Source: Candidatus Gastranaerophilales bacterium (GTDB taxonomy: Bacteria > Cyanobacteriota > Vampirovibrionia > Gastranaerophilales > Gastranaerophilaceae). Taken from it: a stretch of 60,443 nt of DNA. A program made the position numbers and the translations under genes. Where the stretch lies: positions 1 through 60,443 of the forward strand of contig CALUTL010000011.1 of the NCBI GenBank assembly GCA_944323655.1, given 5' to 3'. A model generated the notes under the pieces. It saw nothing but the letters and a program-made list of their open reading frames with translations. It was not told where the DNA came from and did not search any database. Below are positions 35,334 to 43,561 of the stretch, one piece after another (the stretch's first letter is position 1; each line of letters begins with the position of its first letter).

Positions 35334-35413
35334 AATAAGACACACTCCTATTTTTTCACACTTGCATATTTAAAACCTCTTAATCTTATAAATTGCCTAT
35401 TTAAAAAAGAATA

Positions 35414-35442
35414 TTGCAAAATGTTAAGCTCTGGCATATAAT
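35414..35442 (+). promoter_or_regulatory. Promoter of the Fe-ADH gene
   Basis: TTGCAA (35414-35419), a 17-base gap, then TATAAT (35437-35442), leader about 28 bases ending in AAAGGAGAG. Confidence 0.7.
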
Positions 35443-35476
35443 CATGCTGTAAGATTTTAGGAAAGGAGAGTTTAAT

Positions 35477-36685
35477 ATGTTTGAAAAGGATATTAACATT
35501 AACGATATCAAAGAAATCAGAACTCGCACAACGGTATATTTTGGAGTTGGTGCGATAAAAAAAATTGACGATATCGCAAAAGTTTTAAAAGACAAGGGCA
35601 TAGACAAAGTAATCGTAATGTCAGGCAGAAATGCTTATAAAGCAACAGGAGCATGGGATTACGTAGAAAAAGCTTTGCAAGCTAACGGAATTGGTTACGT
35701 CAATTACGATCAGGTAACTCCGAACCCGACAACACACCACGTAAACGATGCTGCAAAAATAGCAAGAGAATTTGGGGCAAAAGCGGTAATTGCAATCGGC
35801 GGAGGTTCACCGACAGATGCAGGAAAATCAGTTGCAATCTTACTTGAATACCCTGACAAAACCGCAAATGACATTTACGAATTCACCTTCACACCTGATA
35901 AAGCAGCTCCGATTGTATCAATCAACTTGACACATGGAACAGGTACGGAAACAAACAGATTTGCGGTTGTAACGGTTCCTGAAAAAGACTTCAAACCCGC
36001 AATTGCTTATGATTGCATATACCCGATGTTTGCAATTGACGATCCTCAATTGATGACAAAATTAAGCCCGAAACAAACAAGATACGTATCAATTGATGCC
36101 GTAAACCACGTAGTCGAAGCTGCAACTTCAACAGTAATGTCACCATACAGCGTAACCCTTGCAAGAGAAGTAATCGCATTGGTTCACAAATATCTTCCAA
36201 AAGCAATCGAAAATCCGGAAGATTTGGAAGCAAGATATTACTTGGCTTATGCGGCAATGATGGGCGGTGTATGTTTTGATAACGGACTTTTGCACTACAC
36301 TCATGCACTGGAACACCCGCTTAGTGCCGTAAAACACGAATTATCACATGGTTTGGGACTTGCAATTTTATTACCTGCCGTAATCAAAACTATGTACAAA
36401 GATAGAGCGCACGTTTTAGCAGAAATCTTGAAACCGATTAATCCTGACTTGGAAGGCGATCCTTCAGAAGCATACCAAGCCGCAAAATCAGTTCAGGATT
36501 GGTTGTTCTCAGTCGATGTAACCTCAAAACTTGAAGACGAAGGATTTACAGAAGCTGACGTTGAAAAATTGACAAACCTTGTTTACACAACACCATCACT
36601 CAGCGGACTTCTTGATATCGCACCATCAGGAAACGGACGTGAAGTTGTAGAAACAATTTACAGAGAATCAATCAAACCTTTGTAA
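35477..36685 (+). CDS. Iron-dependent alcohol dehydrogenase
   Basis: 402 residues of the group III metal-dependent alcohol dehydrogenases. The NAD-binding part has AIGGGSPTDAGKS. Metal ligands are in SIDAVNHVVEA and HALEHPLSAVKHELSHG. It probably reduces acetaldehyde or butyraldehyde with NAD(P)H, regenerating cofactor during fermentation; substrate cannot be fixed from sequence. Own promoter and terminator. Confidence 0.93.
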   Translation: MFEKDININDIKEIRTRTTVYFGVGAIKKIDDIAKVLKDKGIDKVIVMSGRNAYKATGAWDYVEKALQANGIGYVNYDQVTPNPTTHHVNDAAKIAREFGAKAVIAIGGGSPTDAGKSVAILLEYPDKTANDIYEFTFTPDKAAPIVSINLTHGTGTETNRFAVVTVPEKDFKPAIAYDCIYPMFAIDDPQLMTKLSPKQTRYVSIDAVNHVVEAATSTVMSPYSVTLAREVIALVHKYLPKAIENPEDLEARYYLAYAAMMGGVCFDNGLLHYTHALEHPLSAVKHELSHGLGLAILLPAVIKTMYKDRAHVLAEILKPINPDLEGDPSEAYQAAKSVQDWLFSVDVTSKLEDEGFTEADVEKLTNLVYTTPSLSGLLDIAPSGNGREVVETIYRESIKPL

Positions 36686-36714
36686 ATAAGAGATAAAAGC
36701 TAAGATTAAATAAA

Positions 36715-36741
36715 GGCGCCGAGGCAAATTACCTCGGCGCC
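36715..36741. terminator. Bidirectional terminator
   Basis: GGCGCCGAGG (36715-36724) pairs with CCTCGGCGCC (36732-36741) between convergent genes; the T-rich side serves the minus-strand gene better. Confidence 0.75.
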
Positions 36742-36777
36742 CATTTTATTTTCCTTCTTTAAATAAAAAATTTAACC

Positions 36778-37122
36778 TTATTTTCTGGCTTTCCAATAAG
36801 CCAAACCGCCCATAACAGCACCAAAAATTCCGTTCCAAATAAGCGACGATTTCATACTTGTTTTCATGGATTTAAAAATGACTCCCATAAGCCTGTCGAT
36901 TCCGATACCGATTCCAAACCAAACTAAAGCACTGCTAAGCCCGACTGCAGCAGGCGGCATATTTTCGAGTTTTTTTAAGAACTCATCAGATTTTTTTTCT
37001 TTATTTAAATCGGCAGGTTTTGAGTTCGCCGAAGCATTTGCAGAGGTTTCAGAACCAAACGCAGGATGCCCGCACCTTTTAGACAAACCTTGAACTTCAC
37101 AATTTATTGGACTTATTGCCAT
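36778..37122 (-). CDS. Hypothetical small membrane protein
   Basis: 114 residues. A polar N-terminal half (to about 60) is followed by two hydrophobic segments: PPAAVGLSSALVWFGIGIGIDRLM and SLIWNGIFGAVMGGLAYW. It belongs to a style of small two-helix proteins seen several times in this window (36.8, 44.6 and 55.9 kb). Function unknown. Confidence 0.7.
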   Translation of the reverse strand: MAISPINCEVQGLSKRCGHPAFGSETSANASANSKPADLNKEKKSDEFLKKLENMPPAAVGLSSALVWFGIGIGIDRLMGVIFKSMKTSMKSSLIWNGIFGAVMGGLAYWKARK

Positions 37123-37161
37123 TATATTCTCCTGTTTTCTTGTTTATATTAAATAAAAAAG

Positions 37162-37190
37162 TTTAAAAAATTGCCAATTTATAATATAAT
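37162..37190 (+). promoter_or_regulatory. Promoter of the U32 gene, leaderless
   Basis: TTTAAA (37162-37167), a 17-base gap, then TATAAT (37185-37190), which ends 6 bases before ATG 37197; no ribosome binding site. Confidence 0.6.
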
Positions 37191-37196
37191 CACTTT

Positions 37197-39011
37197 ATGA
37201 AACTTTACAAACCAGTAGAATTACTATCACCTGCCAAGGATAAAGAAACAGCGATTGCGGCGATAAATTCAGGTGCGGATGCAGTTTATATAGGTTCCCC
37301 GAAATTTGGTGCAAGACAAAATGCTTCAAACTCACTTGAAGATATAAAAGAAATAGTGGAATTTGCGCACAAATTTAATGTCCGAATTCACGTCACACTA
37401 AACACAATATTAACTGATGAAGAATTGAAGGAAGCCCAAAAACTTATCCAAAAGCTTTACGAAATTGGAGTTGATGCGATAATCGTTCAGGATATGGGGA
37501 TTTTAAAACTTGCAATTGACGGGAAACTTCCGCCGATAGAAATTCATGCAAGCACACAATGCAATAACCGCACATTGGAAAAGGTCAAATTTTTCCAGAG
37601 TTTAGGCATAAAAAGGGTTATCTTGGCACGAGAATTAACTTTAAATGAAATCGAAAATATTTGTAAAGAAGTCAAAAACAGTGATTTTAACCCAGATATG
37701 GAAATTGAAGTTTTTATCCACGGGGCATTGTGCGTATCATACAGCGGACAGTGCTATTTGAGTGCTTCAATAGGCGGAAGATCGGCAAACAGAGGAGAAT
37801 GCGCCCAACCCTGCCGCAAAAAGTATTCACTTGTTGACGATAGCGGAAAAATTTATGCAAAAGACAAATATTTATTAAATTTAAAAGACTTTAACGCCTC
37901 AAAACACATTGAAAGATTAATAAAAGCAGGCGTCAAATCCTTCAAAATCGAAGGCAGATTAAAAGATTCAGGCTATGTCAAAAACGTAACCGCCTACTAC
38001 CGAAAAGAAATTGACAAATACGCCTCAAAAACCTCAACAGGCGAAATTTTTACTGACTTTGAACCCGATTTAAACAAGAGTTTTAATCGAGGATTTACGG
38101 ATTACTTTCTGCCGTCTGAAACAAACGACAAAAAAGGGCGCAGAAAAACAATAAACAACTTTGACACCCCAAAATCTTTAGGCGAAAAGCTTGACAGAGT
38201 TGAGAAAGTTTTCAAAGACGGTTTTATAATGAAAGGTGCTCGATTAAACTCTCAAGACGGGCTTTGTTACTTTTCAGAAAGAGAGCTTTTCGGCTGTCTG
38301 GTGAACAAGGTTGAGGGAGATAGAATTTACACGAATAACGTTGATAAAATCAAAGAAGGAACGGTTATTTACAGAAACTTTAACAGTGAATTTGACCGTA
38401 ATCTTAAAAACAGCAAGACAAAACGCCGTATCGGAGTTAAATTTATTTTTAAAGACAAAATTTTAAAAGCAACCGATGAGGATGGAAATATAGCAGAAAT
38501 TGAAGTTCAATCTTCAGAAATTCCGAAAAATCCCGAAAAAATGGTTGAAACTTTTAAAACCCAGCTTGCCAGAACAGGAGAAAGCGATTTTTACGCCGCA
38601 AAAATCGAAATCAATGAACCCCCAAACTTTATGCCTGTATCATCAATAAATGAACTTCGGCGGGAAATTCTTGATAAACTTATGTCCGAAAGGCTTAAAA
38701 ATTACCAAACTTCTCAGCAGACACCTCTAAATTACGCAAAATTTCCACTTGACACTTACGATTACCACGCAAATGTCATGAACGAAACCGCCAAAGATTT
38801 TTACGAAACTTGCGGATGCGAAATTACTGATTTTGCGCCCGAAAAAACCGGAAAATTTAGAGAAAAAGAACTAATGTGCACCAAATATTGTCTAAAATAT
38901 GCTTTTGACCTGTGCGGAGTAAAGAAGAATTTATTTTTAATAGATGAAAAAGGTAAAAAATACCCGCTCAAATTTGACTGCAAAAACTGCCGCATGATAA
39001 TCTGCGGCTAA
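37197..39011 (+). CDS. U32-family protein (RlhA/TrhP-like RNA hydroxylation factor)
   Basis: 604 residues. The N-terminal U32 domain starts VELLSPAKDKETAIAAINSGADAVYIG and carries the signature E-VFIHGALCVSYSGQCYLSASIGGRSANRGECAQPCR with its cluster of Cys. A long C-terminal extension (DUF3656-like) and a final Cys-rich end (CTKYCLKYAF, then CKNCRMIICG) follow. The length fits RlhA, which hydroxylates 23S rRNA, better than the shorter tRNA hydroxylase TrhP. Historically annotated as peptidase or collagenase. The C-terminal Cys set may bind a metal or iron-sulfur cluster. Confidence 0.88.
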   Translation: MKLYKPVELLSPAKDKETAIAAINSGADAVYIGSPKFGARQNASNSLEDIKEIVEFAHKFNVRIHVTLNTILTDEELKEAQKLIQKLYEIGVDAIIVQDMGILKLAIDGKLPPIEIHASTQCNNRTLEKVKFFQSLGIKRVILARELTLNEIENICKEVKNSDFNPDMEIEVFIHGALCVSYSGQCYLSASIGGRSANRGECAQPCRKKYSLVDDSGKIYAKDKYLLNLKDFNASKHIERLIKAGVKSFKIEGRLKDSGYVKNVTAYYRKEIDKYASKTSTGEIFTDFEPDLNKSFNRGFTDYFLPSETNDKKGRRKTINNFDTPKSLGEKLDRVEKVFKDGFIMKGARLNSQDGLCYFSERELFGCLVNKVEGDRIYTNNVDKIKEGTVIYRNFNSEFDRNLKNSKTKRRIGVKFIFKDKILKATDEDGNIAEIEVQSSEIPKNPEKMVETFKTQLARTGESDFYAAKIEINEPPNFMPVSSINELRREILDKLMSERLKNYQTSQQTPLNYAKFPLDTYDYHANVMNETAKDFYETCGCEITDFAPEKTGKFREKELMCTKYCLKYAFDLCGVKKNLFLIDEKGKKYPLKFDCKNCRMIICG

Positions 39012-39016
39012 TCTTG

Positions 39017-39045
39017 TTGCATTTGGATTTTGTCTTGATTATAAT
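39017..39045 (+). promoter_or_regulatory. Promoter of tpiA
   Basis: TTGCAT (39017-39022), a 17-base gap, then TATAAT (39040-39045), so tpiA is transcribed independently of the U32 gene. Confidence 0.7.
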
Positions 39046-39080
39046 GTTGGTGGCTCGTAAACAAAAATAGGAGAGAAATT

Positions 39081-39881
39081 ATGTCAAGAAAACCAATTAT
39101 TGCAGGAAACTGGAAAATGAATCTTATCCGCTCGGAAGCTGAAAAAGTTTTTGAAGGCGTAAAAGAGTTTGTAAATGACTATACCGCACAAGAATTACCG
39201 ACAGTAGTAATCGCACCGGTATTCACCTCAATCAGTGCTGTAAGAACAGTAAAATGCACTTGCGGCTGCGGGGGCAACAAGATATCAATTGCCGGACAAA
39301 ACTGCCACTGGGAAAAATCAGGCGCATATACCGGCGAAATTTCAGTTGAAATGCTAAAAGATGCAGGCTGCGATTACGTAATCATCGGCCACTCAGAAAG
39401 AAGACAATACTTTGCAGAAACAGATGAAATGATTAATAAAAAAGCAAAAGCAATCTTAGCAGAAGGCTTAATTCCGATTATCTGCTGCGGCGAAACTCTT
39501 GAACAAAGAGAAGAAGGCATCACAGACAAATGGATTTCAGGCCAAATCAAAGCTGCGTTGGAAGGAATTTCTTCAGAAGATGTAGCAAAATCAGTTATCG
39601 CATACGAACCAATCTGGGCAATCGGCACAGGCAAAACTTGCGATTCAGATGAAGCAAACAGAGTTATCGCAATGATAAGAAGTGTTGTAAAAGAAGTTGC
39701 AGGCGCAGAAGCTGCTGACGCTATCAGAATTCTTTACGGCGGATCTGTTAAACCATCAACAATCGCTGAACAAATGTCAAAATCAGACATCGACGGCGCT
39801 CTTGTCGGCGGTGCTTCACTTAAAGCTGAAAGCTTTAACGAAATTATTGCAAATACTATGAAAGTTGCTGTTAAAGCTTAG
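39081..39881 (+). CDS. tpiA: Triosephosphate isomerase
   Basis: 266 residues. GNWKMN (Lys), IIGHSERR (His), AYEPIWAIGTGKT (Glu and loop 6) and LYGGSVKPS are all intact. It interconverts dihydroxyacetone phosphate and glyceraldehyde 3-phosphate. There is an unusual Cys-rich insertion near 55-63 (KCTCGCGGNK), about 10 residues longer than the norm at that point. Own promoter and terminator; pgk is 4 kb away, so the glycolytic genes are not in one operon. Confidence 0.97.
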   Translation: MSRKPIIAGNWKMNLIRSEAEKVFEGVKEFVNDYTAQELPTVVIAPVFTSISAVRTVKCTCGCGGNKISIAGQNCHWEKSGAYTGEISVEMLKDAGCDYVIIGHSERRQYFAETDEMINKKAKAILAEGLIPIICCGETLEQREEGITDKWISGQIKAALEGISSEDVAKSVIAYEPIWAIGTGKTCDSDEANRVIAMIRSVVKEVAGAEAADAIRILYGGSVKPSTIAEQMSKSDIDGALVGGASLKAESFNEIIANTMKVAVKA

Positions 39882-39910
39882 TTTTTAAAAATTTGCAATT
39901 TAGGATTTAT

Positions 39911-39942
39911 AAAAAGCAGGGTTGAAAAATCCTGCTTTTTGT
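39911..39942 (+). terminator. Terminator after tpiA
   Basis: AAAAAGCAGG (39911-39920) pairs with CCTGCTTTTT (39931-39940). Confidence 0.9.
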
Positions 39943-39970
39943 CTGTCAAAATCGTAAAATCCCGCTCGAC

Positions 39971-40000
39971 TTGACAATTGTTTTTTTGCTTATTTATTAT
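39971..40000 (+). promoter_or_regulatory. Promoter of the rotamase gene
   Basis: Consensus TTGACA (39971-39976), an 18-base gap, then TATTAT (39995-40000). It lies 11 bases from the ATG with no ribosome binding site. Confidence 0.65.
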
Positions 40001-40011
40001 AGAATTTAATT

Positions 40012-40362
40012 ATGATAAAAACATTTGCAAAAATTTTACTTTCAATAATTTTATTAACTTCGACAGTATTTGCCGGAGAAGAAATTACGCAGGTCAGAGC
40101 AAGCCATATTCTTGTCAAAACCGCAAACGAAGCAATGGAAATTAAAAAAGAAATTGACAACGGCGGAGATTTTGAATATTACGCAAGAATGTATTCGCTA
40201 TGCCCGACAGGTAGAAACGGCGGGGATTTAGGCTATTTTGGGCGAGGCCAGATGGTTCCGGAATTTGAAAGAAAAGCCTTTTCACTTCCTGTCGGAGAAG
40301 TTTCTGCGCCTGTCTTTTCACCGTTTGGCTGGCATCTTATAAAAGTTACCGACCGCAGGTAG
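40012..40362 (+). CDS. Secreted parvulin-type peptidyl-prolyl isomerase
   Basis: 116 residues with a signal peptide (MIKTFAKILLSIILLTSTVFAG) and a single parvulin domain: VRASHILVKT, YSLCPTGRNGGDLGYFGRGQMVPEFE, FGWHLIKV. It would assist folding of envelope proteins in the periplasm. It is a bare catalytic domain, without the SurA or PrsA chaperone parts. Confidence 0.92.
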   Translation: MIKTFAKILLSIILLTSTVFAGEEITQVRASHILVKTANEAMEIKKEIDNGGDFEYYARMYSLCPTGRNGGDLGYFGRGQMVPEFERKAFSLPVGEVSAPVFSPFGWHLIKVTDRR

Positions 40363-40452
40363 GTTTAATCTGTATATAAGTGAAACTTTATACTTTACTG
40401 CAATGTAAACCGATTTCACTAACTTTATAATAAATACAAAAAGGAGAATTTT

Positions 40453-40794
40453 ATGTATTTATTTTTAAAATGGGTCGGTTTTGCATTTGTCATAATGTTT
40501 ATAGCCTGGGTTGTACCGGGGATTTCTGTTGCGAATTTTCTAACAGCAATGATTGCAGCGTTTGTAATCGCTCTTGTAAATGTATTTATAAAACCCGTTC
40601 TTTTATTGGTAACTCTGCCTATAAATATCTTAACTTTAGGACTTTTTACCTTGGTAATTAATGCGCTTTTATTTATGTTTGCGGGATTTGTAGCACCGGG
40701 GTTTGAAGTGGAAGGATTTTGGAGTGCCTTCTTAGGAGCACTTTTATTGTCAATTTTGAGTATCGGGCTTAACAGCATTGATATAAAAGATTAA
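40453..40794 (+). CDS. Holin-4-superfamily (YvlD-like) membrane protein
   Basis: 113 residues with four hydrophobic segments and the family motif NVFIKPVLLLVTLPINILTLGLFTLVINALLFMFAG. Members are called phage holin family IV but are chromosomal envelope proteins in most bacteria. AAGGAG lies 7 bases upstream. No phage genes are around, so a lysis role is unlikely. Confidence 0.88.
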   Translation: MYLFLKWVGFAFVIMFIAWVVPGISVANFLTAMIAAFVIALVNVFIKPVLLLVTLPINILTLGLFTLVINALLFMFAGFVAPGFEVEGFWSAFLGALLLSILSIGLNSIDIKD

Positions 40795-40825
40795 TTATTT
40801 TAATTTCTGTGTGTTAAATTGTAGT

Positions 40826-40980
40826 GTGCGTCGTTCCGACGCACCGAAAATAATGATCTATTAAAAGTCCTCCGGACGGGGGTACTTTTTATGGAAAAGC
40901 GACCGCAGTCTGCGTAAGACCCGCCAGATGCTTAAATTAATCCATATTATAAATTCGGTGCGTCAAACGACGCACACTAC
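40826..40980. repeat. Dispersed repeat, short copy D
   Basis: Starts with the GTGCGTCG/CGACGCAC hairpin, holds the GTCCTCCGGACGGGGGTACTTTTTATGGAAAAGCGACCG piece also present in copy C, and ends with the standard tail and a second hairpin. It lacks the long stem of copies A, B, E and F. Confidence 0.85.
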
Positions 40981-41028
40981 ATTAAACTATTGTCGCAAAT
41001 TTTATTTTAAAGAATTTTATTTGAATAA

Positions 41029-41274
41029 CCGCCCTTCACGGAGTGAGCAAGCATTGTTTTGTTTCACAACTTCAAAAGCAAGCTTTGTCTGAGCGAAGCG
41101 AGTTTGCTTGCTTTGGGTGAAACAATTACATATGATTAGCGAACGTAGTGCAGGGCGTGGTTTGCGTCGCTTTTCCACAAAAGCGACTGCCGTCTGCACA
41201 AGACCCGCCGGAGGCTTAAGTTAATTCATATTATAAATTCGGCGCGTCAAACGACGCACCCTACATTTATAATT
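41029..41274. repeat. Dispersed long repeat, copy E
   Basis: Full-length copy nearly identical to copy A. It begins at CCGCCCTTCACGGAGTGAGC and ends in a hairpin whose left arm has a C for T (GGCGCGTC). Its 3' subtype matches A (GACTGCCGTCTGCAC). Confidence 0.9.
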
Positions 41275-41316
41275 TTTTCTGCAATAGCGGAGTAAAAAAA
41301 TGCAATTTTAAATGAA

Positions 41317-41568
41317 CGCCCTTCACGGAGTGAGCAAGCATTGTTTTGTTTCACAACTTCAAAAGCAAGCTTTGTCTGAGCGAAGCGAGTTTGCTTGCTT
41401 TGGGTGAAACAATTACATATGATTAGCGAACGTAGTGCAGGGCGCGGTTTGCGTCGCTTTTCCGCAAAAGCGACCGACCTTCTAGCACAAGACCCGCCGG
41501 AGGCTTTAAAATAGATTTACTTTATAATCTCGGTGATAAAAACTATTATTTTGTGCGTCAAACGCACC
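41317..41568. repeat. Dispersed long repeat, copy F
   Basis: Same left and central parts as copy E, but the 3' subtype matches copy B (GACCGACCTTCTAGCAC). The terminal hairpin has lost one arm end (GTGCGTCAAACGCACC). Bases 41569-41629 beyond it show nothing else before the prs promoter. Confidence 0.9.
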
Positions 41569-41629
41569 AAGTAATTTAAAATAAATTCAAAACCGCAAAT
41601 CCTTTTGTGTAATATTACTTAAAAAAATC

Positions 41630-41659
41630 TTGAAGTTTTATAAACATGGATAATATAAT
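41630..41659 (+). promoter_or_regulatory. Promoter of prs
   Basis: TTGAAG (41630-41635), an 18-base gap, then TATAAT (41654-41659). The leader of about 70 bases holds a small stem TCACC/GGTGA just before the ribosome binding site. Confidence 0.55.
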
Positions 41660-41737
41660 AAAATTGCAGGAATTTGAGTAAAATAAAAAGATTTTACACA
41701 AGCAATCACCGAAAAGCTGGTGACAGAAAGGATGAAA

Positions 41738-42751
41738 ATGGTATTAGAAATTGCTTCCGAGCAGCTTGAGCGCGCAATTAACCCGACTCACGATATTAAA
41801 CTTTTTGCGGGACGTTCAAATACTAAACTTGCTCAGGAAATAGCTGATTATTTAGGCACTTCAATCGGTCCGATGGTTGTTAAGAATTTTGCGGACGGTG
41901 AAATTTACGTTCAAGTTAAAGAAAGTGTCCGTGGTGATGATGTTTTCATTATCCAGCCTCTTTGCAATCCGGTTAATGAAAACCTTATGGAATTATTGAT
42001 TATAATAGACGCATTCAAACGTGCAAGCGCAAAGACAATTACAGCCGTAATTCCTTATTACGGATACGCAAGACAGGATAGAAAAACTTCAGGTCGTGAA
42101 GCGATTACTGCAAAACTTGTTGCGGATTTGCTTACAACCGCAGGTGCAAACAGAGTTCTTGCAATGGATTTGCACACAGGGCAAATTCAGGGATTCTTTA
42201 ATATCCTTGTTGACCATATTTATGCAACTCCGATTCTTGTAAACTATATCAAGAGCCTCAATTTAAACCCTGATGATATGGTTGCCGTAAGCCCTGACAC
42301 AGGCGGAGTTCAGCGCACAAGACATTTTGCAAAGGCAGTAGGATGTTCTCTTGCGATTATCGACAAACGTCGTGACAAACATAATGAAGCTATAGCATCT
42401 CACGTTATAGGCGATGTAAAAGATAAAGTATGTGTAATGTTTGATGACATAATAGATACAGCAGGAACTATTTGCGAAGCTTCAAAACTTTTGGCAAGAG
42501 AAGGTGCTAAAGAAGTTTATGTATGTGCAGCGCACCCTGTATTCTCAGGCCCTGCAATCGAAAGACTTGCTAACGCTCCTATCAAAGAATGTATCGTTAC
42601 AAATACAATTCCGCTTGATATGGAAAAAATGCCTCCGAATATTAAACAGCTTTCAGTTGCACCATTGTTAGGACAAGCAATTTCAAGAATCCACGACGAC
42701 GAGAGTGTAAGCTCGCTTTTCGGATTTGAAAAAGATATTCAAGTAACTTAA
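41738..42751 (+). CDS. prs: Ribose-phosphate pyrophosphokinase
   Basis: 337 residues from ATG 41738, with AAAGG 6 bases upstream; GTG 41720 and ATG 41732 are earlier options in frame. DGEIYVQVKESVRGDDVFIIQP, YYGYARQDRK, MDLHTGQIQGFF (metal and ATP), and the PRPP loop VMFDDIIDTAGTICEA are intact. It makes PRPP for nucleotides, histidine and tryptophan. Confidence 0.97.
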   Translation: MVLEIASEQLERAINPTHDIKLFAGRSNTKLAQEIADYLGTSIGPMVVKNFADGEIYVQVKESVRGDDVFIIQPLCNPVNENLMELLIIIDAFKRASAKTITAVIPYYGYARQDRKTSGREAITAKLVADLLTTAGANRVLAMDLHTGQIQGFFNILVDHIYATPILVNYIKSLNLNPDDMVAVSPDTGGVQRTRHFAKAVGCSLAIIDKRRDKHNEAIASHVIGDVKDKVCVMFDDIIDTAGTICEASKLLAREGAKEVYVCAAHPVFSGPAIERLANAPIKECIVTNTIPLDMEKMPPNIKQLSVAPLLGQAISRIHDDESVSSLFGFEKDIQVT

Positions 42752-42773
42752 TTTTAAAATTAAATACGACTTT

Positions 42774-42801
42774 AATACCGCCCATAAAAAGGCGGTATTT
42801 T
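42774..42801 (+). terminator. Terminator after prs
   Basis: AATACCGCC (42774-42782) pairs with GGCGGTATT (42791-42799), followed by T. Confidence 0.9.
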
Positions 42802-42912
42802 TATATATAAAAACAATAAATCCCTTTTTTAAAAAATTTAAAATTTGTTAAAAAAAGCTTTTTTATAAAGCATTCTTAAGTTATGCTAAACATGAATATA
42901 GGGAGAAATATT

Positions 42913-43554
42913 ATGCCAAAATTTAACTTAATGTCGTATATTCTGCCGCCTGAAGATAAAATGTTTTTCACATACTTTCAGGAAAGTGCGGAAATCTGCC
43001 AAAAAACCGCAAGGTTGTATGACGAAATTATGCACAACAGCCTGACTGATGAGTATAAAGAGAAAGCACTTAAATATAAAAAGAAAGGGAAACTTTCATA
43101 TAGAGCGATTTTGAAACAATTAAACAAAAGTTTTATTACCCCGATTGAAAGAGAAGACATTCAAATTATTGCAGTTCAATTAAATAAAATTAATAAAAAA
43201 ATAGCAAAAGCCTGCCTGAATCTTGAAGTATATAGATTAAGCAACTATACCGAAGAAATGAAAGAGCAGGCTTTAACTTTGGTTCAAGCAACAGAAAAAC
43301 TGGGAGATATAATAAAAAAATTCAAAAAAGTTTCAGATGTTGAAAAAATAACCAAGTTAAATATTGAGATGAAAGAAATCGAATCACAAGGTGATGAAAT
43401 TCACAGACGTGCGATGAGAAATCTTTTCTCCGGAAAATATGAAGCATTGGAAGTAATCAAATTGCGAGACATTTATAAAGAAATCGAAAACGCATTTGAT
43501 GCTTGTTTTTATGTTACAGACACGATTTTAAACGTTGTATTGAAACAGTCTTAA
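42913..43554 (+). CDS. DUF47 (PhoU-like) phosphate transport accessory protein
   Basis: 213 residues from ATG 42913, with AGGGAG upstream. DUF47 proteins are PhoU-like helical bundles with metal-binding repeats. Here the features are MFFTYFQESAEICQKTARLYDEI, ITPIEREDIQ and IESQGDEIHRRAMRNLF, ending LRDIYKEIENAFDACFYVTDTI. They normally partner with PiT transporters, and the PiT gene starts 7 bases after this one. Confidence 0.9.
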   Translation: MPKFNLMSYILPPEDKMFFTYFQESAEICQKTARLYDEIMHNSLTDEYKEKALKYKKKGKLSYRAILKQLNKSFITPIEREDIQIIAVQLNKINKKIAKACLNLEVYRLSNYTEEMKEQALTLVQATEKLGDIIKKFKKVSDVEKITKLNIEMKEIESQGDEIHRRAMRNLFSGKYEALEVIKLRDIYKEIENAFDACFYVTDTILNVVLKQS

Positions 43555-43561
43555 GGGAAAT

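Noticed and set aside
40453-40794. Prophage lysis gene (holin)
   Set aside because: The family is mostly chromosomal and no endolysin or phage structural genes are near.
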